Shown: piece by piece, positions 27,701 through 42,700 of the stretch
Numbering within the stretch: position 1 is the stretch's first letter
Layout of the letters: each line of letters begins with the position of its first letter
Source of the DNA: Apostichopus japonicus
Taxonomy: Eukaryota > Echinodermata > Holothuroidea > Aspidochirotida > Stichopodidae
Assembly (NCBI RefSeq): GCF_037975245.1
Contig: NC_092580.1
Coordinates: 23,052,501 to 23,116,500 of the forward strand
Length of the DNA: 64,000 bases
Reading direction: 5' to 3'
Translations under genes and position numbers: made by a program
The notes under the pieces: model-generated
Database searches by the model: none
Told to the model about the DNA's origin: nothing
What the model saw: only the letters and a program-made list of their open reading frames with translations

Positions 27701-30700
27701 TGGAGCTGCTGATGAAGAGTCTACAGTGGAAACCACCAACGTTGGATTCTCTTCCAAAATTCAGGTCTGTTCTCGTGGCTAAGAGCAGCAAGTGTTCATT
27801 GATGAAAAGAATTTAATAAAAAAATTGTATAAATTTTGGTGTAAATATCGTATTCATTTCTGTAGTAGCATCAGTGCATATGGACGGTTAGGCAGTATCG
27901 AAGCACATTGAACGGTAGAAGTTGTGTTAGTTGCTATTCAAGATCTAACTTTTTAAAATATTGAAAATGTCATGTTCTCTTCAGCTTTGTGAAAATTTAT
28001 TGGAAATTTTGACAATATAAAGAAATGACCATCTTGGTTGGTATAGATCTGTGAAGCATTGGTTAAAATTTAACAAAGTTCAATAAAAATAAAAAGGAGG
28101 TTTTTTTGGGGGGGTCTTCACCATTAAAGAATTGCCTGATATCAAGGCTCTACCTCTGAGCTATGACTTGAAAGTTAGGTAATCATATGTTGCTTTAACA
28201 CTATTCAAGGTAGGCTATGAACGGTATGGGATGCCACCATAATAAGGATTCTCATTGCATAAGCAAGAGAAATTTAACATGAAAGGAGAAAAGTTTTGGA
28301 TAATTCTCAATACTTGTGTTTTATTTTTCTGTTTTCGGTGTTCATGTTTGCTTCTCTTGCCATTTCAGACTGACATTCTATATCTGTGCGGTAAGCTTTG
28401 CGTCTCCGATGCTCTTCGACGACAAGAAACAGCCCTACCACCTAATGCTACAGAAATTCTTTTCATCTGGAGCTCATAAAGTTCTATTTGAGTATGTTTT
28501 TATTTTCGATTTATGATTTTATGGAGAAAAAACAGATAAATATATGCAGATTATTTTCAATCCATTCTACATGTTTGTAAGCCTAGGGTGACCATCAAGA
28601 ACACAGGTTTTCTACGGACAGTTTGGTTTTTTTCACAACCCGAAAATCCTGTTTAAAGATTTACAAGCATGACAGGATTTAATCCTTTTTTTCAAAAATT
28701 TACAATTTCCTACGGAACAATACAATGAAAACGATATGTTATAGGTTTGCAATTCATTTTGGGATTTCTATCAGTTAACTATAGACCGATTCTACAATTT
28801 GACCATCACCTGAGACACAGAAAATCATATTTTAAGAAAATAATTTGTAAGACTCATATTTTATGTAAAACTGACTAATAGTATAACTTTAAGACAGTTT
28901 GTTGGTTGCCCCTGGTGACCAACCTGGACTTCCTTTTAGGTTGCACATAGAATAAATTTAGTTGTTCGTCAAGACTAAAATATGATGAAGTGTATTGTAA
29001 GGAAACTGGAAGTCTGTTTGACAAAATCAAGGATATTTGTGGCACTGGTGGGAGCAGAAAGGCAGTCATCTTGGATTACGGGGGCAACACTCCAGCCTTG
29101 TATGTAGTCATATATGTGTTTTCGTTTGTGCAATATAACAATGTCTTTCTATAGATTTACTACGTTGGACCGCGGGGAATTTTGTTCTAGATCATGAGAC
29201 AATAGAAATTGAATATTTAGATTTGCGTTTAGTATTTATGGCAAAGTGAACATTTAGTTATGTGGATAAACGTTTGATTTTACTTTGTGCATTTTTGCTT
29301 CGTTTTTCAGAGCTTTTGATTGGGCCCTCTCGCCAGATAATCCCTTTGATAAGGAAGGTTCCACGGACCTCACAGGTTTGTAAAGCAGTTTATTTGTTTA
29401 TCACAATTTTGGTTAATGAAATCAAAGGAATTTGAAGGGGAAAACAATGAACAGCTGAGTTGTGATTTGGCATGTAAGAAAACCACTGTGAAGCCCTCGA
29501 AATAGAAAGCTGTATTAAGAATGAAAATAAAATGAAAAGAAAAGTTGGCTTCTGATGCATTTTGTACTTCTCTTTATTTGACTTGAGTCTGCTGTAGTAT
29601 CGCACAGAGACGTTAAAAGATCGCTTAAAACAAAGAACTGGTTACCTAATTATCACTGATAGGTATGGATGTGTCAAGTCCAGATGGTTTAATATCTCTG
29701 ACCATAGACATTAACTACATTGCCTTTCACGTTTATTACTGTTTACGTTTTTCAAACAGAGGGTACTTGTGAGTTCATAGATGCCTGGTTGGTGCTCATC
29801 AAGAAGATGGTGAACCCCGAGGGCATCCTGGAGTCTCCTCACGCCATGCCAGTCAAGTCTGCTCAAGCTGGATTTGTGCCGTTTCAGGCTGTGCAATTTC
29901 TCATCAACACTCACAAGGTGAGTTTGTTAATGTTAAACAGAAGAGGTAGAGGTGCAGGGATTCTTCTTTTTTTTCCAAGAGAAAGGGGGGAGAGAGAAAG
30001 GGGGGAAGAGAGAAAGGGGGAAGAGAGAAAGGGGGGGAAGAGAGAAAGGGGGGAAGAGAGAAAGGGGGGAAGAGAGAAAGGGGGAAGAGAAAGGGGGGTG
30101 GGGGTATCCTATATTGTGTGAATGTTACAGGGCTTGGTTAGATGTGAACTTGACACAAATGAAGCATCCAAGCAAACTTGCCTTATAGTCACACCCCACT
30201 CCCATGGTTGGTTTGAATTGCTGTCTCTTTTAAAGCATCGTTTGTGATAATTGTGCCATAAGCTAACGAAAGATGTGTACTAATATATGTTCCCCTCTAA
30301 AGATCTGGTGCATTTTTTGGAGGGGGAAGAGAAAGGTGGATAGGGGACTTCATTTCTTCCCAGTCTATATAAAGGTGGTTTAATCATTCTCGATAGATAC
30401 CAAGTGACATAAAACCTAATGGGAAAGTGTGTGAGAAATAATGTTGGAAAGGTATATATATAATAAACTTTGAAACTTTGTTTCATCTTCACAAACAAAG
30501 GCTGCATTCCAGTCACTGATGAAGCTCTGGAACAGCGGGTACCTTAAGAATCTGGGAAGTCGAACCAGCGAGAGCGTCCTAGCGATTCTATGCCACATCT
30601 TGCGAGGGGAGTCCGTCATCGCCGAGCGTCTCAAACAGATCCGAGCTGAAGACGCTGCATCTGGGAGTGTAGAAGGGGCAGCTGGTACATCCAATGCCCT

Positions 30701-33700
30701 GTCCAACCGATCAAGGCTAGGTGGTGCCTCCTCCTTCCTGCCATCTGAGATCCTAGGAGGATGGGGAGGTAGCAGGCAGCAGAGGCAGGAGCCCAGTGAA
30801 GAACATATTCAACAGGTGAGAAGGTTAAAAGATATATACATATATATATCTAATGGAGTTTGATGGCTTACACTTAAGTCTACGTATAAGTGAAAGCAGA
30901 TAAATCACGGTCAACAATCAGTGTTGTTGTCGAGGAACATTCCTGGAAAAATTTATTTGATTAGGAAGAGTTTTATCAGTGGTACAGTCTTAAAGATCAA
31001 AGTCTGTGTTTTGTCATAATTGATTCCGTGTAATTAATACATAAGTGTGTTGATTTCCTTTGAAAAAACGAAAAAACAAACACGAGGAAGATGTAATCGG
31101 TTTGCTTACACTTTAAATGATCATTTTTTCTTTGCCAATCCAGCTTATAGACATGGGTTTCCCAAGGGTCCATGCCATCGATGCCCTCAACCACACAGCA
31201 TCCCTCCCGCAGGCTGCGGAGTGGGCCATCTCTCATCAACCGAGGCTCACGCAGGTAAGATGTCTGTGTTTAGTAATAACTAGAGCACCAATGGTGCAGA
31301 AGCTCATACCTTTTCGAGCTTAAAAATGTAGGGCCCACAAAACCAATCTTGGGCCTGTGAGGGATACCCCCCCCTCCATTAGCAGAATCCTGGCCACACC
31401 ACTGGCTATAATTCCTATTTTCCCCTTTAAATCCTATTTTACCCACTCTTTCAAACAATACCACTGACCTACCCTATTAAACTTTCTCCCCTCTACCTTA
31501 GCAGACATAACAAGCACTCCCTACAAGGCGTAACTTCACAAGCTGCCTACATACCTCAGGCTCAAAGACTTCTAAGAATCGGCAAGTGCTGATTGGCTAT
31601 AGGGCTCTCATGCTTACAGTTCAACAGTTAATAACAACTCCCAGTCCTGCTTTAATTCCACTAACAGCCTCTGCAGAGCTAAACCACAAATGTAAACAAA
31701 CACTGCAAACACTGGGAGACAAATTAAAGGAGCTTTGGCAAAAAGTGAAGGCTCAGATTTTTTTAAACAATGGGGATTAATTGTAATTAATTAACTTTTG
31801 ACCAAAAATTTTTAGGCATCACCTTATTCATACACAATCCAACTATCATCAGTTCAACTTTGAATATGATCCATCAAAATCTTGAGGAGATTGAGATATT
31901 TGAAAATATTACAAAGAATGACCCCCGATGACCCCCTAAATGACCTTTGACCTCAATTTTCCGAACACCCCTCGTAACTCTCATCCCGAGGAACATTGTG
32001 ACCAAGTTTCATTATAATTGGCCATACACTGTACGAACAGGAGCAATTTGAAAATATAGGGCCGCGGCCCGGGCCACAAAAGACCCCTACTTGATCTTTG
32101 ATCTCAAATTCATGAACACCCTGAAGGTAAAACTACCATAGTACTATCGTGACAAACCCTCAACATTGTACCATGGAATCTGTAGGAGAAGAAGCATTTT
32201 GCGTATTTCCACAAAATGGCCCATTACGGCCCACAGGTGACCTTTGACCCCAAATTTTGGATCATCTCTGATGGACCTATACCTAATAGTCCTTGTGTCC
32301 AAGTTTCATGAAATTCCATCAAACACTGTGCGAGTGGGAGCGGTTTTACCAATTGTTGACGGATAGAGTGATAGACGCCGCACTGTAACAATAGCTCACA
32401 CCAGCATGCTGGTATGAGCTAATAAATAAAAGGTAATCATAAAGTCATCAATATTAAGATGGTAACAGGGATGCAATAAGTAGAATCTGTTTAATTGAGA
32501 GTTGGTGTCAAATGGCAGCTACTTTCAATAAAGTGGAAGCCAGTATTTCATTGTCAAATGATTGTTTGAAGAGAGCAAAGAAGTTTATGGCTAGAACGGG
32601 ATTCGAACCAGTGACCTCTGGGTCACAAGCCCAGTGCTCTACCAATTGAGCTATCAAGTCCCCCCTCAGTCGGTGAGGATACCTGGTTACAACGGTATGC
32701 AAGGTACTGTGGCTTCTGACTGGAAATGTCAACAAAGATATGGCTACTAAATAATGTAAGGAGGAGGGGTGGGGAGGAGGGGTGTGGAGGAGGATGGGTG
32801 GGAGGAGGAGGGGTGGAAGAAATAGTTGAAACAAAATGATCACCAGTAGGCACAATGATCAGTCATTAGAAGCACCCAAACTGAGACATTTTTTAAAAAC
32901 AAAAAGTGATATCTTTGAGAGTTTGATGTCATTGTTAAGAGAAGTGTTACCAATACGATGGTTGAGCCAGAAACATGGTGAGAGTGTGTGTACACTGGGG
33001 AGTGATGATATCATCAAGGTCATGAAAAGAGGGAAATAACCCTTGCTATGAGTGTCCTTGTATTCGTACTGTCTGACTCCAGTTTTGATGAATATAGGTC
33101 ATGGGTAGGAGGTAGATTTGTGTTGGATTATCTTGTACTTCTTATTAGTAGCAACTGTAACAGCCTTGGGCAATCAATGGGTCTCGTTGACTGGAAGTCA
33201 CTTAGGATGACTTGTAATTTCATACAAGATCTGTAAGCTCTTAGCAGAATTCTAGTGAATCAATTGTATGTGTGTTATTCACAAATCTGAATTAAAGCTG
33301 TAAAAGCTATACCTTACCCTAGTCTTAGAGTCATAGGGTTCTTTGTATGCAAATGTTTATAGATGCTTTAACATGCTGTCCTCCATTGTGTTATTTTTTT
33401 TTATTGCTCTATTTATTAATTTTGTGTCTTTTTATTTTTTTTAAGGATTTTGGTACAGGGATGTCTGAAGAAGAGGAGGTAATGCAGGCCATTGCCATGT
33501 CACTGGGTGATGCATTGAGAACCCATCCAAACCAGGCAAAGGTAAGACAGTAATGAGTAACTGGGAGGTCTTTGAAACCAGGTTTGGTAGCCAAGCACAA
33601 GCAAATAATGATATATATTTATATATAAATAATTTAAATCGTGAGTTGAAAAATCCAGAACAGTGAAAAAACTTCCAGCTTCCACCGGGATTCGAAGCCT

Positions 33701-36700
33701 GGCCTCCCGCTTTATATGCGGACACCCTAACCACTAGGCTATGGACGCTGATTGTTCGTCCAGAGGTTCGAAACCGGTAAGGAGGGTGGTAATTCCACTG
33801 TAGGCGTTTGTCACCTGTATCGAACAATACTAGTTATATAGATATATGTATGTATATATAGCTAGATCATTATATCTATATATCTTTTGGACCTTAGTTT
33901 TACTATGGTTGGATAAAGTAACTAAAAACGTGATTTTAAGGACCATTTGTTCCAGCTTTGTAAACTTTCGTATTTTACATTTAAAGATTTACTATTGGAT
34001 GGTTGTCTTGTTTTATATCAGGAGGAAGAAAAGAAGAAGAAAGAAGAGGAGGAGAAAAAGAAAAAAGAAGAAGAACAGAAGAGACTGGAAGCCCTGGAGA
34101 AGATACCGGAGGAAGAGCCGCTGACCAAAGAGTCTCTGGACGACTTTGTGAACAGGATGCTGCCGGGTTGTCTGACCCTGATGGACGATGTACCGGACAT
34201 AGTAGCAAGGTAATTCAGAAGCGTGCAGACTTGGGGCCATCAATTAATGGCCTAACGATCCTAATAAATAGGGCCGACGACCTCCATAATACAATCTACC
34301 GTTTAATTATGCGGGCAAACAAACTCTCCTACGAAGAGTGTGTACTTCTTTAAGTGATCCACAAGATATGTGTCAATGCTTTATCAAAAATGTATGCTGG
34401 ACTTTGGAGTGATGACGTCATCAAGGTCATGACTATAGGGGACTCCCCTTTACATGAATGTCCTTGTATTCGTACTGTCTGACCCTGGTATCAGCTATGT
34501 TCTTGTTTCTTCCTGTCGTTTATCATGTAACGATCTTTTCGTAAAGTTATTAGGGGTTCGATAGAGTGACTAGGGGTTTATAATGGGGATCTTTAGGGTT
34601 AAACCAGAGGGCACTATTGTATCAGTCCAAACAGAGCCGTGGCTCTGGGTCGTAATGCATGTGAACTATCAATGCTTACAGGTATCCAAAGGTTTGAAAA
34701 GAGCTGTAAGATATCTAAACCTATGTGCTAGTCGTGAAGATATATTTCAAGATGTCTGGTTCACAATAGTTGCGAAAAGAATCGCAGGTATAACCTCCAG
34801 TATATTCTATATCTGATACAATGATGCTGATGCTCAATGCTTTAACTCAGTTTAGCGAATGTGATTGAAAATGCCTGAATGAAGCTTTGTGATTGGTTTA
34901 CAAACAGACGTATGTCAAGTTTCCAAAGGAACGGTGGGCAACATTTGGTTGCTTGAGTGTGTTAGTTATCAGTGGTGAAACCCTATGTTAATTCGAACAT
35001 GTCACTCTATCTGTGAGTAAGGGAATGTACAGGAAGTTTGCCCAGAAGCTGTCCATCACAGATTCCTCAAAGGAATTCTCAGTGATTTCAGAGACTGCAG
35101 CTTGTCAAATATCATAGCGCCCTCTGTTGATTTTGGGCATAACTTGAGATCCCACATTAGGTGGTACTCTGACATTCCTAAAATTCATATCCTAATTTTT
35201 CCAATCAGTTTATGGTTCATTCTTTGCCCATGTAACATCACTTTGTGAGTAATGAGACAAAAGTAGCTGAAAAAAGTAGTGAACATTTTTGATCGCCCCT
35301 ACAGGTCCTTGGGATGCAAAACGTCTACAAAACTATAGCTCATTGTATGTGGAATTTGAAATATAGAGTAGAGTGTTATTTTTTTAAGTAGCCAACTTAA
35401 TGCATGGAAATAACATCTAGTTTTCCTTTCCGTTGCATACAGAGTCTGCGATCTGCTAGTCATAGCCAATGAGAGGAATGGAGTTCGATGGAGGGATGAC
35501 ATGTTACAGGTTCTGATTGACCAAGTAAGTGTCCATTTAGTCATGGTTTGTACATGAGGCCTTTCTTCCATACTGTAGATCATTGCAATGCCTGCTGCTT
35601 GACCGAAGAACACTGAGAAATGCACAAACTCGGCCGTACTGCTGGGGTGACCAAGTTTTATAGTTGAGGAGTTGTTGCACAGTATCTGACGATTATCCAT
35701 GTTACAATGGTCAAGTGCAGTCACGTCCAGACGTGCAATGTGTGACTGGCTTAAAAACGTTTGGAAGTTAGTCGTAGTCAAAGTAGATGGAACGTAGCTG
35801 AAGAATAGCAGCACAACAAAGCTTCAACTTGACCTTTTCTTCAATTAGACCATTTCTCTATAAGTCCTATGTTTAAGTAGATGTTTGTTGTATATTGTAA
35901 GACAAGAGGAAACCTGTACAAGTGTTAAATCATTCTTGTATCTTGCATAAATGTCAGTACAAAATAACATTAACTAGTAAGTGCATTGTAACAAGACAGA
36001 GACAGCCAAAGAAAACAATCCAAAGAATTTGAAGTAGAATTAAAATTAAATTGCTTAAGCAATCTCCTGGTGTTTTGTCCAAAAACATGGAACGACAGAA
36101 AAATTAAGGTCAAATTATTGTATAGGGTAGCATGAATGAGAACTGATTATTTCCTCCTCTCCCCCAATGTTGCTAAGACCAAAGTTCCCTAAAAATTAAC
36201 GTCTCATTAATTCAACAGATTGCCGAGAATGCCCGTCTCTTGAAACAACTGGTCCTGGTGGACTCAGTTGGAGCTCAGCAAGAGAACAAATACCAACTTA
36301 ACAGTGTACCACAATCTCCCAGACTAGCAGCAAGGATCCACCTTCTTTGTCTCTTGTTTGACGTAAGTGCAGCGAGCTAACGAGTATATTGAAGATTTTT
36401 TAAAATTACATTTCTACATGGGCCAGACAGAAATGTTGGTTGGTGCAAAGGGCCTAAGAGAGAGAGGGCTAAAATATCTAATATATCTAGATAAAGCAAT
36501 GTGCAGTGTTGGACCAGGGGGTCACTCAAACCTAGGCCCTTTGTTTTTGTAGGGTTTGGGACGGGGGCGGGGGGGGCGTCTATTGAGAGCCCCTGATATA
36601 TAGAGACACCATACTTATCAACTTGTCATACTGTATTAAGGTGTCTTTCAAGAGGATGCTTAATCAGGTTTGAATTCCATTCAGTCTACTTTTATTACTG

Positions 36701-39700
36701 AATAATCAATCGCCCTGAATTCAGTACTGTAGGAACTTCAGAGTAATTTTGGAGCATGGCACAGTTGTTGGTATAAAGACAGTTGAACTGATTATTATAA
36801 ATAGACACAGATTTTGCAGCATTTTCAAAAATTATGGCCGTCATGAAAAAACCGAACGTTGCAGAGAAGAAAATGATATTTTCTGCAGGATGATAGTATA
36901 TTACAATCTCGATTTTGAAAAAAAAAAGAGAAGAAAATGCACCAGAACAGCACTCCTGGTTACACGTTACCATGGCCACTGAATGGCACCCTGCAGCAAT
37001 CAGATTGCTTTATAAGGCTTTATGCCAACAAGAAATTGACTGGGTATTTAATTCAGTTGGAAGAGTGCAGGGTTTGTAAGTCTGAGATCACTGGTGAGAA
37101 TACCATGCTAGTCCAAAAAAAAATTGTTTTCAAATTTGATTTTTATTTCTCATGTTTGTACAGATGTAACACTACATACAGTTCAGTAGAACAATAACAT
37201 ATGATTGGCACTAGACAGTATAAGTACTGTTGTCAAAAGCCTAACAAGAAGCTAAAAAAAAAAAAAAAAAAAAAACAGTTTCTGAGTTTGTATCTGGACA
37301 TTTCTCTTACCCTTAGGAGATGAAGATGCCATGTGCAAAGATGATTGAGTCTTCTGGTGTCCTGGATGTCTTTGTTAGCCTTGTAAATGTCTCTCAGCAG
37401 TATCTCAGCTCAAGCACGGAAGCTACAACTCCAAAGTAAGTATTCAACAGCGATGTCGCTCTCCTGGTTTTTGCAATTGCCTATCAAGTAAATTTCTCCC
37501 ATACTTCATAAAGAACTAGGAAATCAGTTGACATTTTTTATCATTGAAAGGAGTCAGCTAATGTCTTGTAAAGTGTCATCTATGGCCTGCATTTAGTTGC
37601 ATAGTTCATTGCTATGTAAGTATATTTAAGTAGACTGTGAACAGACTTATATTTCAAATTCCCATTAGTGTCGTTGAGCTTAAACTTGAGTTCCAGGTAA
37701 TAACGTAGCAGCTTGTATGAGTCTGATGCAGTTATCTCTAACATTACATCATGTCTAATCGTCTTTCATGACATAGTTTAATCTGTTCTCATTGTTGTAA
37801 CATTAATGTTCTCTCAATTTGTTTTAAGGTGGCTGGCCCCTCTTTTGCTTCTGTTGGATCTATATGAGAAAGCTGTGGTGTCTTTCAGAAGGAAACTCTC
37901 CTGGGTGGTAAGTTTCGTGTTTTTCCCTTGTTCTTTTTTTTTCATTTTTCTCTTAGTTTTAATATCTCATGTATGCAGAAATTCAAATAACTGTTCGTTT
38001 CAACAGAACTCAAAGATTTTATTAAAGAATTGTTTGAAATTCAGCTTTGTAATTTAGTGAGTATTTCTCTCTGTGCATCCTTCCTTGCTCTCAAAATTAT
38101 TTTCATCTCTCAAGATGACTGCCGATGCCATCTTCGTCTCTCTAGATATGTATGGCCCCCACTGCATTTCCATGCGAGTAAGGAATGATGGATGTCCTTT
38201 GCCTTTTTAGTCTACTACGAACCTTAAACAACTTTTTTTGTGTTTTCGGGACCCTTCCTCTTACCTCCAATATCCAGAATACCGCCTCCCATTACTGGAA
38301 ATGGTTTGACGACTCGTCTGGTCGATGGAGTCCGTACAGCAGAGGGAACAACAAGACGATAGACGATGCGTTCTGGGCTGGCAAGAGCAGCGTGAGATTT
38401 ACAGCAGTGAGGAGGAAATATATCGTTAACTTCAACAGAATGGTGCAGGTCTGTTTCACTGATTATTCTGTTGGGGTAGTTGCTATACACGAAGGGTGAA
38501 ATTTGATAGAAAGTTATTCTTCGTGAGGGGCTTGGGTTTGGAGGGAGATGGGGATGGGGGGGTGGTGGGTTGATAAGAGCAATGTTAGTGGTTTGAAAGG
38601 GTGATTAGTTTACCCTTTAGGGTAATTGAAATGAAATTCAGAAATTGAAAATATGTATTTCTTTTGCATATCCAGATACAGAATATCAGCTGATTAATAA
38701 TTTGACATTTTTTCGGGATGGATACAGAAAAAAAAATGAAGAATATAATAAGCGTGTAGAGGCATAGGGGGGGGGGCATGCTGAACAGGGAAGTGTGTTT
38801 ATGTGTGTGTGTGTAGAGGGGTGGGGCATTAAATTATAAGGAACTGTGAGAAACAGCCTTTATTAGGTAACATGGGGCATCTTTAATAGTCTTTGACATT
38901 TTGCTGATTGACTTCTATTGGGACAGGTGAACGAGGAAACGATGAATAGGAGACCGATCATGCAAGCTCTCAAGACGGAGGAGACGGGAAAGAAAGATGA
39001 AGAAACGACCAAGGGGAATAAAAAACAGAAGACAGAGTCGGGAGCATTGGAAGGTTTGTTGCATCAGTTTACTCAGAGATCCTTAAGGAGAGATCCTTAT
39101 CTTAATTCTTATCGTAATCCTTATCCTTAATCCTTATCTTAATCCTTATCTTAATCCTTAAACCGAGATCCTTAATAGTAGTAGTAAGTTGAGTCTCGTC
39201 TATCCGACATGCTCAGTGATTAACCTCTGCCACGTATCACGATCTTGCGCAAGGTTTATTGCTTCCTCGAAATTGTTAATATTAATGATCCTTAATGGTT
39301 GGTGTTTACTGTAAATGAAACTGTGGTGTAATAAAGAAGGGAGCTACTGCATGGATACCATTTAGACATTTACGTCATTGTTAAGAGAAGTGTTACCGAT
39401 ACGATGGTTGAGTGAGGAATATGGTGAGAGTGTGTGTACACTGGGGAGTGATGACATCATCAAGGTCATGAAAAGAGGGAAATAACCCTTGCTATGAATG
39501 TCCTTGTATTCGTACTGTCTGACCCTGGTATCGGCTATGTTGTTGTTTCTTTCTGTCGTTCATCACGTAACGATCTTTTTGTAAAGTTATTAGGGGTTCG
39601 ATTGAGTGACTCGGGGATTATAATGGGGATCTTCTAGGGTTTAAGCAGAGGGCACCGTCGTATCAGCCCAAAGGGGAACAAGAAACAGAAGACAGAGTCG

Positions 39701-42700
39701 GGAGGAGCATTTACTCTAAGAGAGATCATTAATGAGAGATCCTTAATCCTTGTCTTAATCCTTGTCTTAATCCTTAAAGAGAGATCATTAATGGTTGGTG
39801 TTTTCTGTAAATACCACTGTGGTATAATAAAACTACTAGTTGTTGTCTGCACGGATACCATGTAGACGATAGCCCTGCCATCAAGAAATATGCAGATAAT
39901 TCAGGTCAATCTAGTACCTCTTTGCCAGGGTAAAAATATCTAAATTAAGCAAAACTAATCGTGAAATGTTTCAATCTGGCAAGCTCCCCCCTCCCCCCCC
40001 CAAAAAAAGAAGAATACATGCACACAATGGCATACTAATTGGGTATGCAGGGCCTTAAAGCTTGAGCACCCTACTGGCCTTCACTGTATCTTTAGTGAGA
40101 TGTTGGTTCTCCATGGCACCTTTTGCTCCATCCGATGTTTCTTCTTTGGCATTCATAGAAAATGGATTGAGAATCCTTTGGTATAGACTGTCAGTTTGTT
40201 CCTGAGAAGGTTTTGATTAAATTGTCGTATGATACTCTACGAAGAGAGAGTTGGACACTTGTCTTCAAACACTGCACTGATGGTCTTTGTTGGACATTTG
40301 TCTTCAAACACTGCATTGATGGTCTTTGTTGGACATTTGTCTTCAAACACTGCACTGATGGTCTTTGTTGGACACTTGTCCTCAAACACTGCACTGATGG
40401 CCTTTGTTGGACGGAAAAATGTGATTGACAGCAATATGGCTATTGACTAAATAAAACGTGTTACAACCTTTCAACTGTGAATTGTCTAAATTGTTTCTAC
40501 TTTTTCATCCGTTAAAGTTGACTCTGTTGTTTTGTTTACAGCGGGAACCAGCGGCCAAGATACAGCAGGAGCAGACGATAAAGACCAGGTGGCCAAACAG
40601 CCGGAGATTGTAGCCATTGAGGGACTCCAAGATGAACAGATTACCTCATTGCTAAGGTAAACATACAAACAGTACAAGAAATTACAAGCAAATACAAAAA
40701 CAAACAAAAAACAAAACAAGGGATAACAAGCAAACAAACATAGCCAGCAATGGATGAAGTAGAAGGGCTTTGGTTTCAGGAGGTGAAGTTTTCTTTCTTT
40801 ATGAAATTTAAAGCAGAGAACCCTTTCTTTTCTTTTGAATTTCGACCTTGAGTGGAAAGAAGTTTACTGAAGATTCCTTTGCAGTGCTATTTTACTCTGG
40901 TGAATGATCTTATCCTGCAAAGAAAATTTTTCTCTCCTAAGTCAGCATTAGTGCAAGAATATCTTATACCAATGCTGTCATGAAGACTTTGATTTGACAC
41001 TCTAGAAGAAGCTTGGGGAAACTGTTTCAACAAAGAGAAAGAGAAGCAGATGATGAACCATTTTCAATATTTACCTGAATTTACCCTTTCTCAGGTTTAC
41101 GTAGGCACTGTGTCACAAGGCAAGGTGCAGCATCTGAATGGAGGCTGTGAATCATTCAAAATCAAGTGGTATAGATTAGCTCTGCAGACCAGCATTGCCC
41201 AGGGTGTGGAACTGCAGAGTACATAAGATTTGTCCTAAACAGCCTAGCTGCAGTGATGCTGCAGCCCAAACCGCATCCGATTTTCGACTCAGCACCCAAA
41301 TTTAATGGATTATATTTCATCTATGAATGCTTTTTTCCCCGTTTCACCACAGGTCCTGTATCGGACTGATAGGTGTCCCTGTTGAACCCGATGCCCTACA
41401 TGCCGTCCTCAGGCTGTGTCTTCGCTTCACCAGAAACCATCAACACGCGCTGATGTTTTCTGAACTAGGAGGTCCTCGTCTTCTTCTATCTTTGACTCAA
41501 CGCTCATCGTTTAATGGATTCCCTCTCCTCGCCACACTTCTGCTGCGTCATATATTCGAGAGTAAGAGTGTCCTGACCAACACCATGGAGAAGGTAAGGA
41601 CTCAGTGACAGTCGTCTGTTATTGTATTCATAACGCTCATCATACCAGCCTTACCGAAGTGAAGAAATATTCTTTACCCATCGACATTAACTGGCGCATT
41701 ATGTCAAAACAGAAAATCATAAATAGTTTGTTAGGATAGCTCCTAAGGATGCATGTTCTTCAGTTAAGATTCATTAAAAGAAGAAAAGTCATTTTTGTAA
41801 AATGGTGAGGGTTTATCTGTAGAGGCCATGTAAGTAGATAAGTGACATTAATATGCTTTTCGTTTTTGCCTGATTGAGATAAAAGAAAACATCAGTTTGT
41901 CCAAAAACGTTATTTCGTCATTAGAGATCCTCAAATTCTTTCCATTTCACCCACATTAAGGGAGATCATTGTCATCAACTTTGACTATGAACAGTTCATT
42001 AACGTGATTATTAATTATTAATCTGTGATTCCTTTACTTTTCTTTTTGCTGTCAGCTTATATCCACTGTTGCTAACAAAGGTGTTGGCTGCTTGACATGT
42101 AATGTTTCTCTGGGGAGTGTGGGATCCAGGGAGTTGCACTATGCCCTGCGGATGCTAGGTCCCCCAGCATGTCGAGACGAAGAAGTGTATCTACAAGCAG
42201 CAAAGGCCTGCCTCAAAGTAGATGTGTCTGTGTCAAAGAGAGGTAATTATGGTCAAAAATTGTAAACATTGCATCCTTGTTCTGTATGACATTGTTAACG
42301 TTGACTTTACTATTTTTTTTCCCCTTTGTAACTCAAAATTTTATACAAGTTTAAGAGGAGGGGAAGGAAGTGAATGAGAAGAAGTGGGCAAAGTGTGATG
42401 GTCGGAAATGTGAAAGAATGGGTGAAGGTTAGAAATTGTGACTGTGAGGGATGTTGAAGTTGGGGAAGGGATGAGGGGTGGCGTGCAGTAACTCAGGATA
42501 TGACTTCTACCTTTCTGGTAGCCAACCAGCCATTGCTATGATTTATTTTGTTAGTTTAACCCTCAGCTACTTAAGAGTATAGTGATTAGCTTAAACCTAA
42601 CCTAACCTACCTCCACCCCCCCCCCCATCCCTGTCCCTCCTCCGTTCAATAATTTACTGCAAAGGTGTCGTCCAATTGATGAATGCTGAACATATTAATA

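Noticed and set aside
32508-32855. Peptide [20 protein letters not shown] on the minus strand
   Set aside because: This is the familiar spurious translation of a tRNA-like sequence.
35299-35814. 171-codon minus-strand open frame overlapping exon 35
   Set aside because: It is antisense to a firmly identified HUWE1 exon and shows no homology.
41090-41340. Possible small RNA gene in intron 41 with GCTGCAGTGATGCTGCAGC
   Set aside because: Only a short palindrome is present, with no convincing snoRNA boxes or flanking stem.
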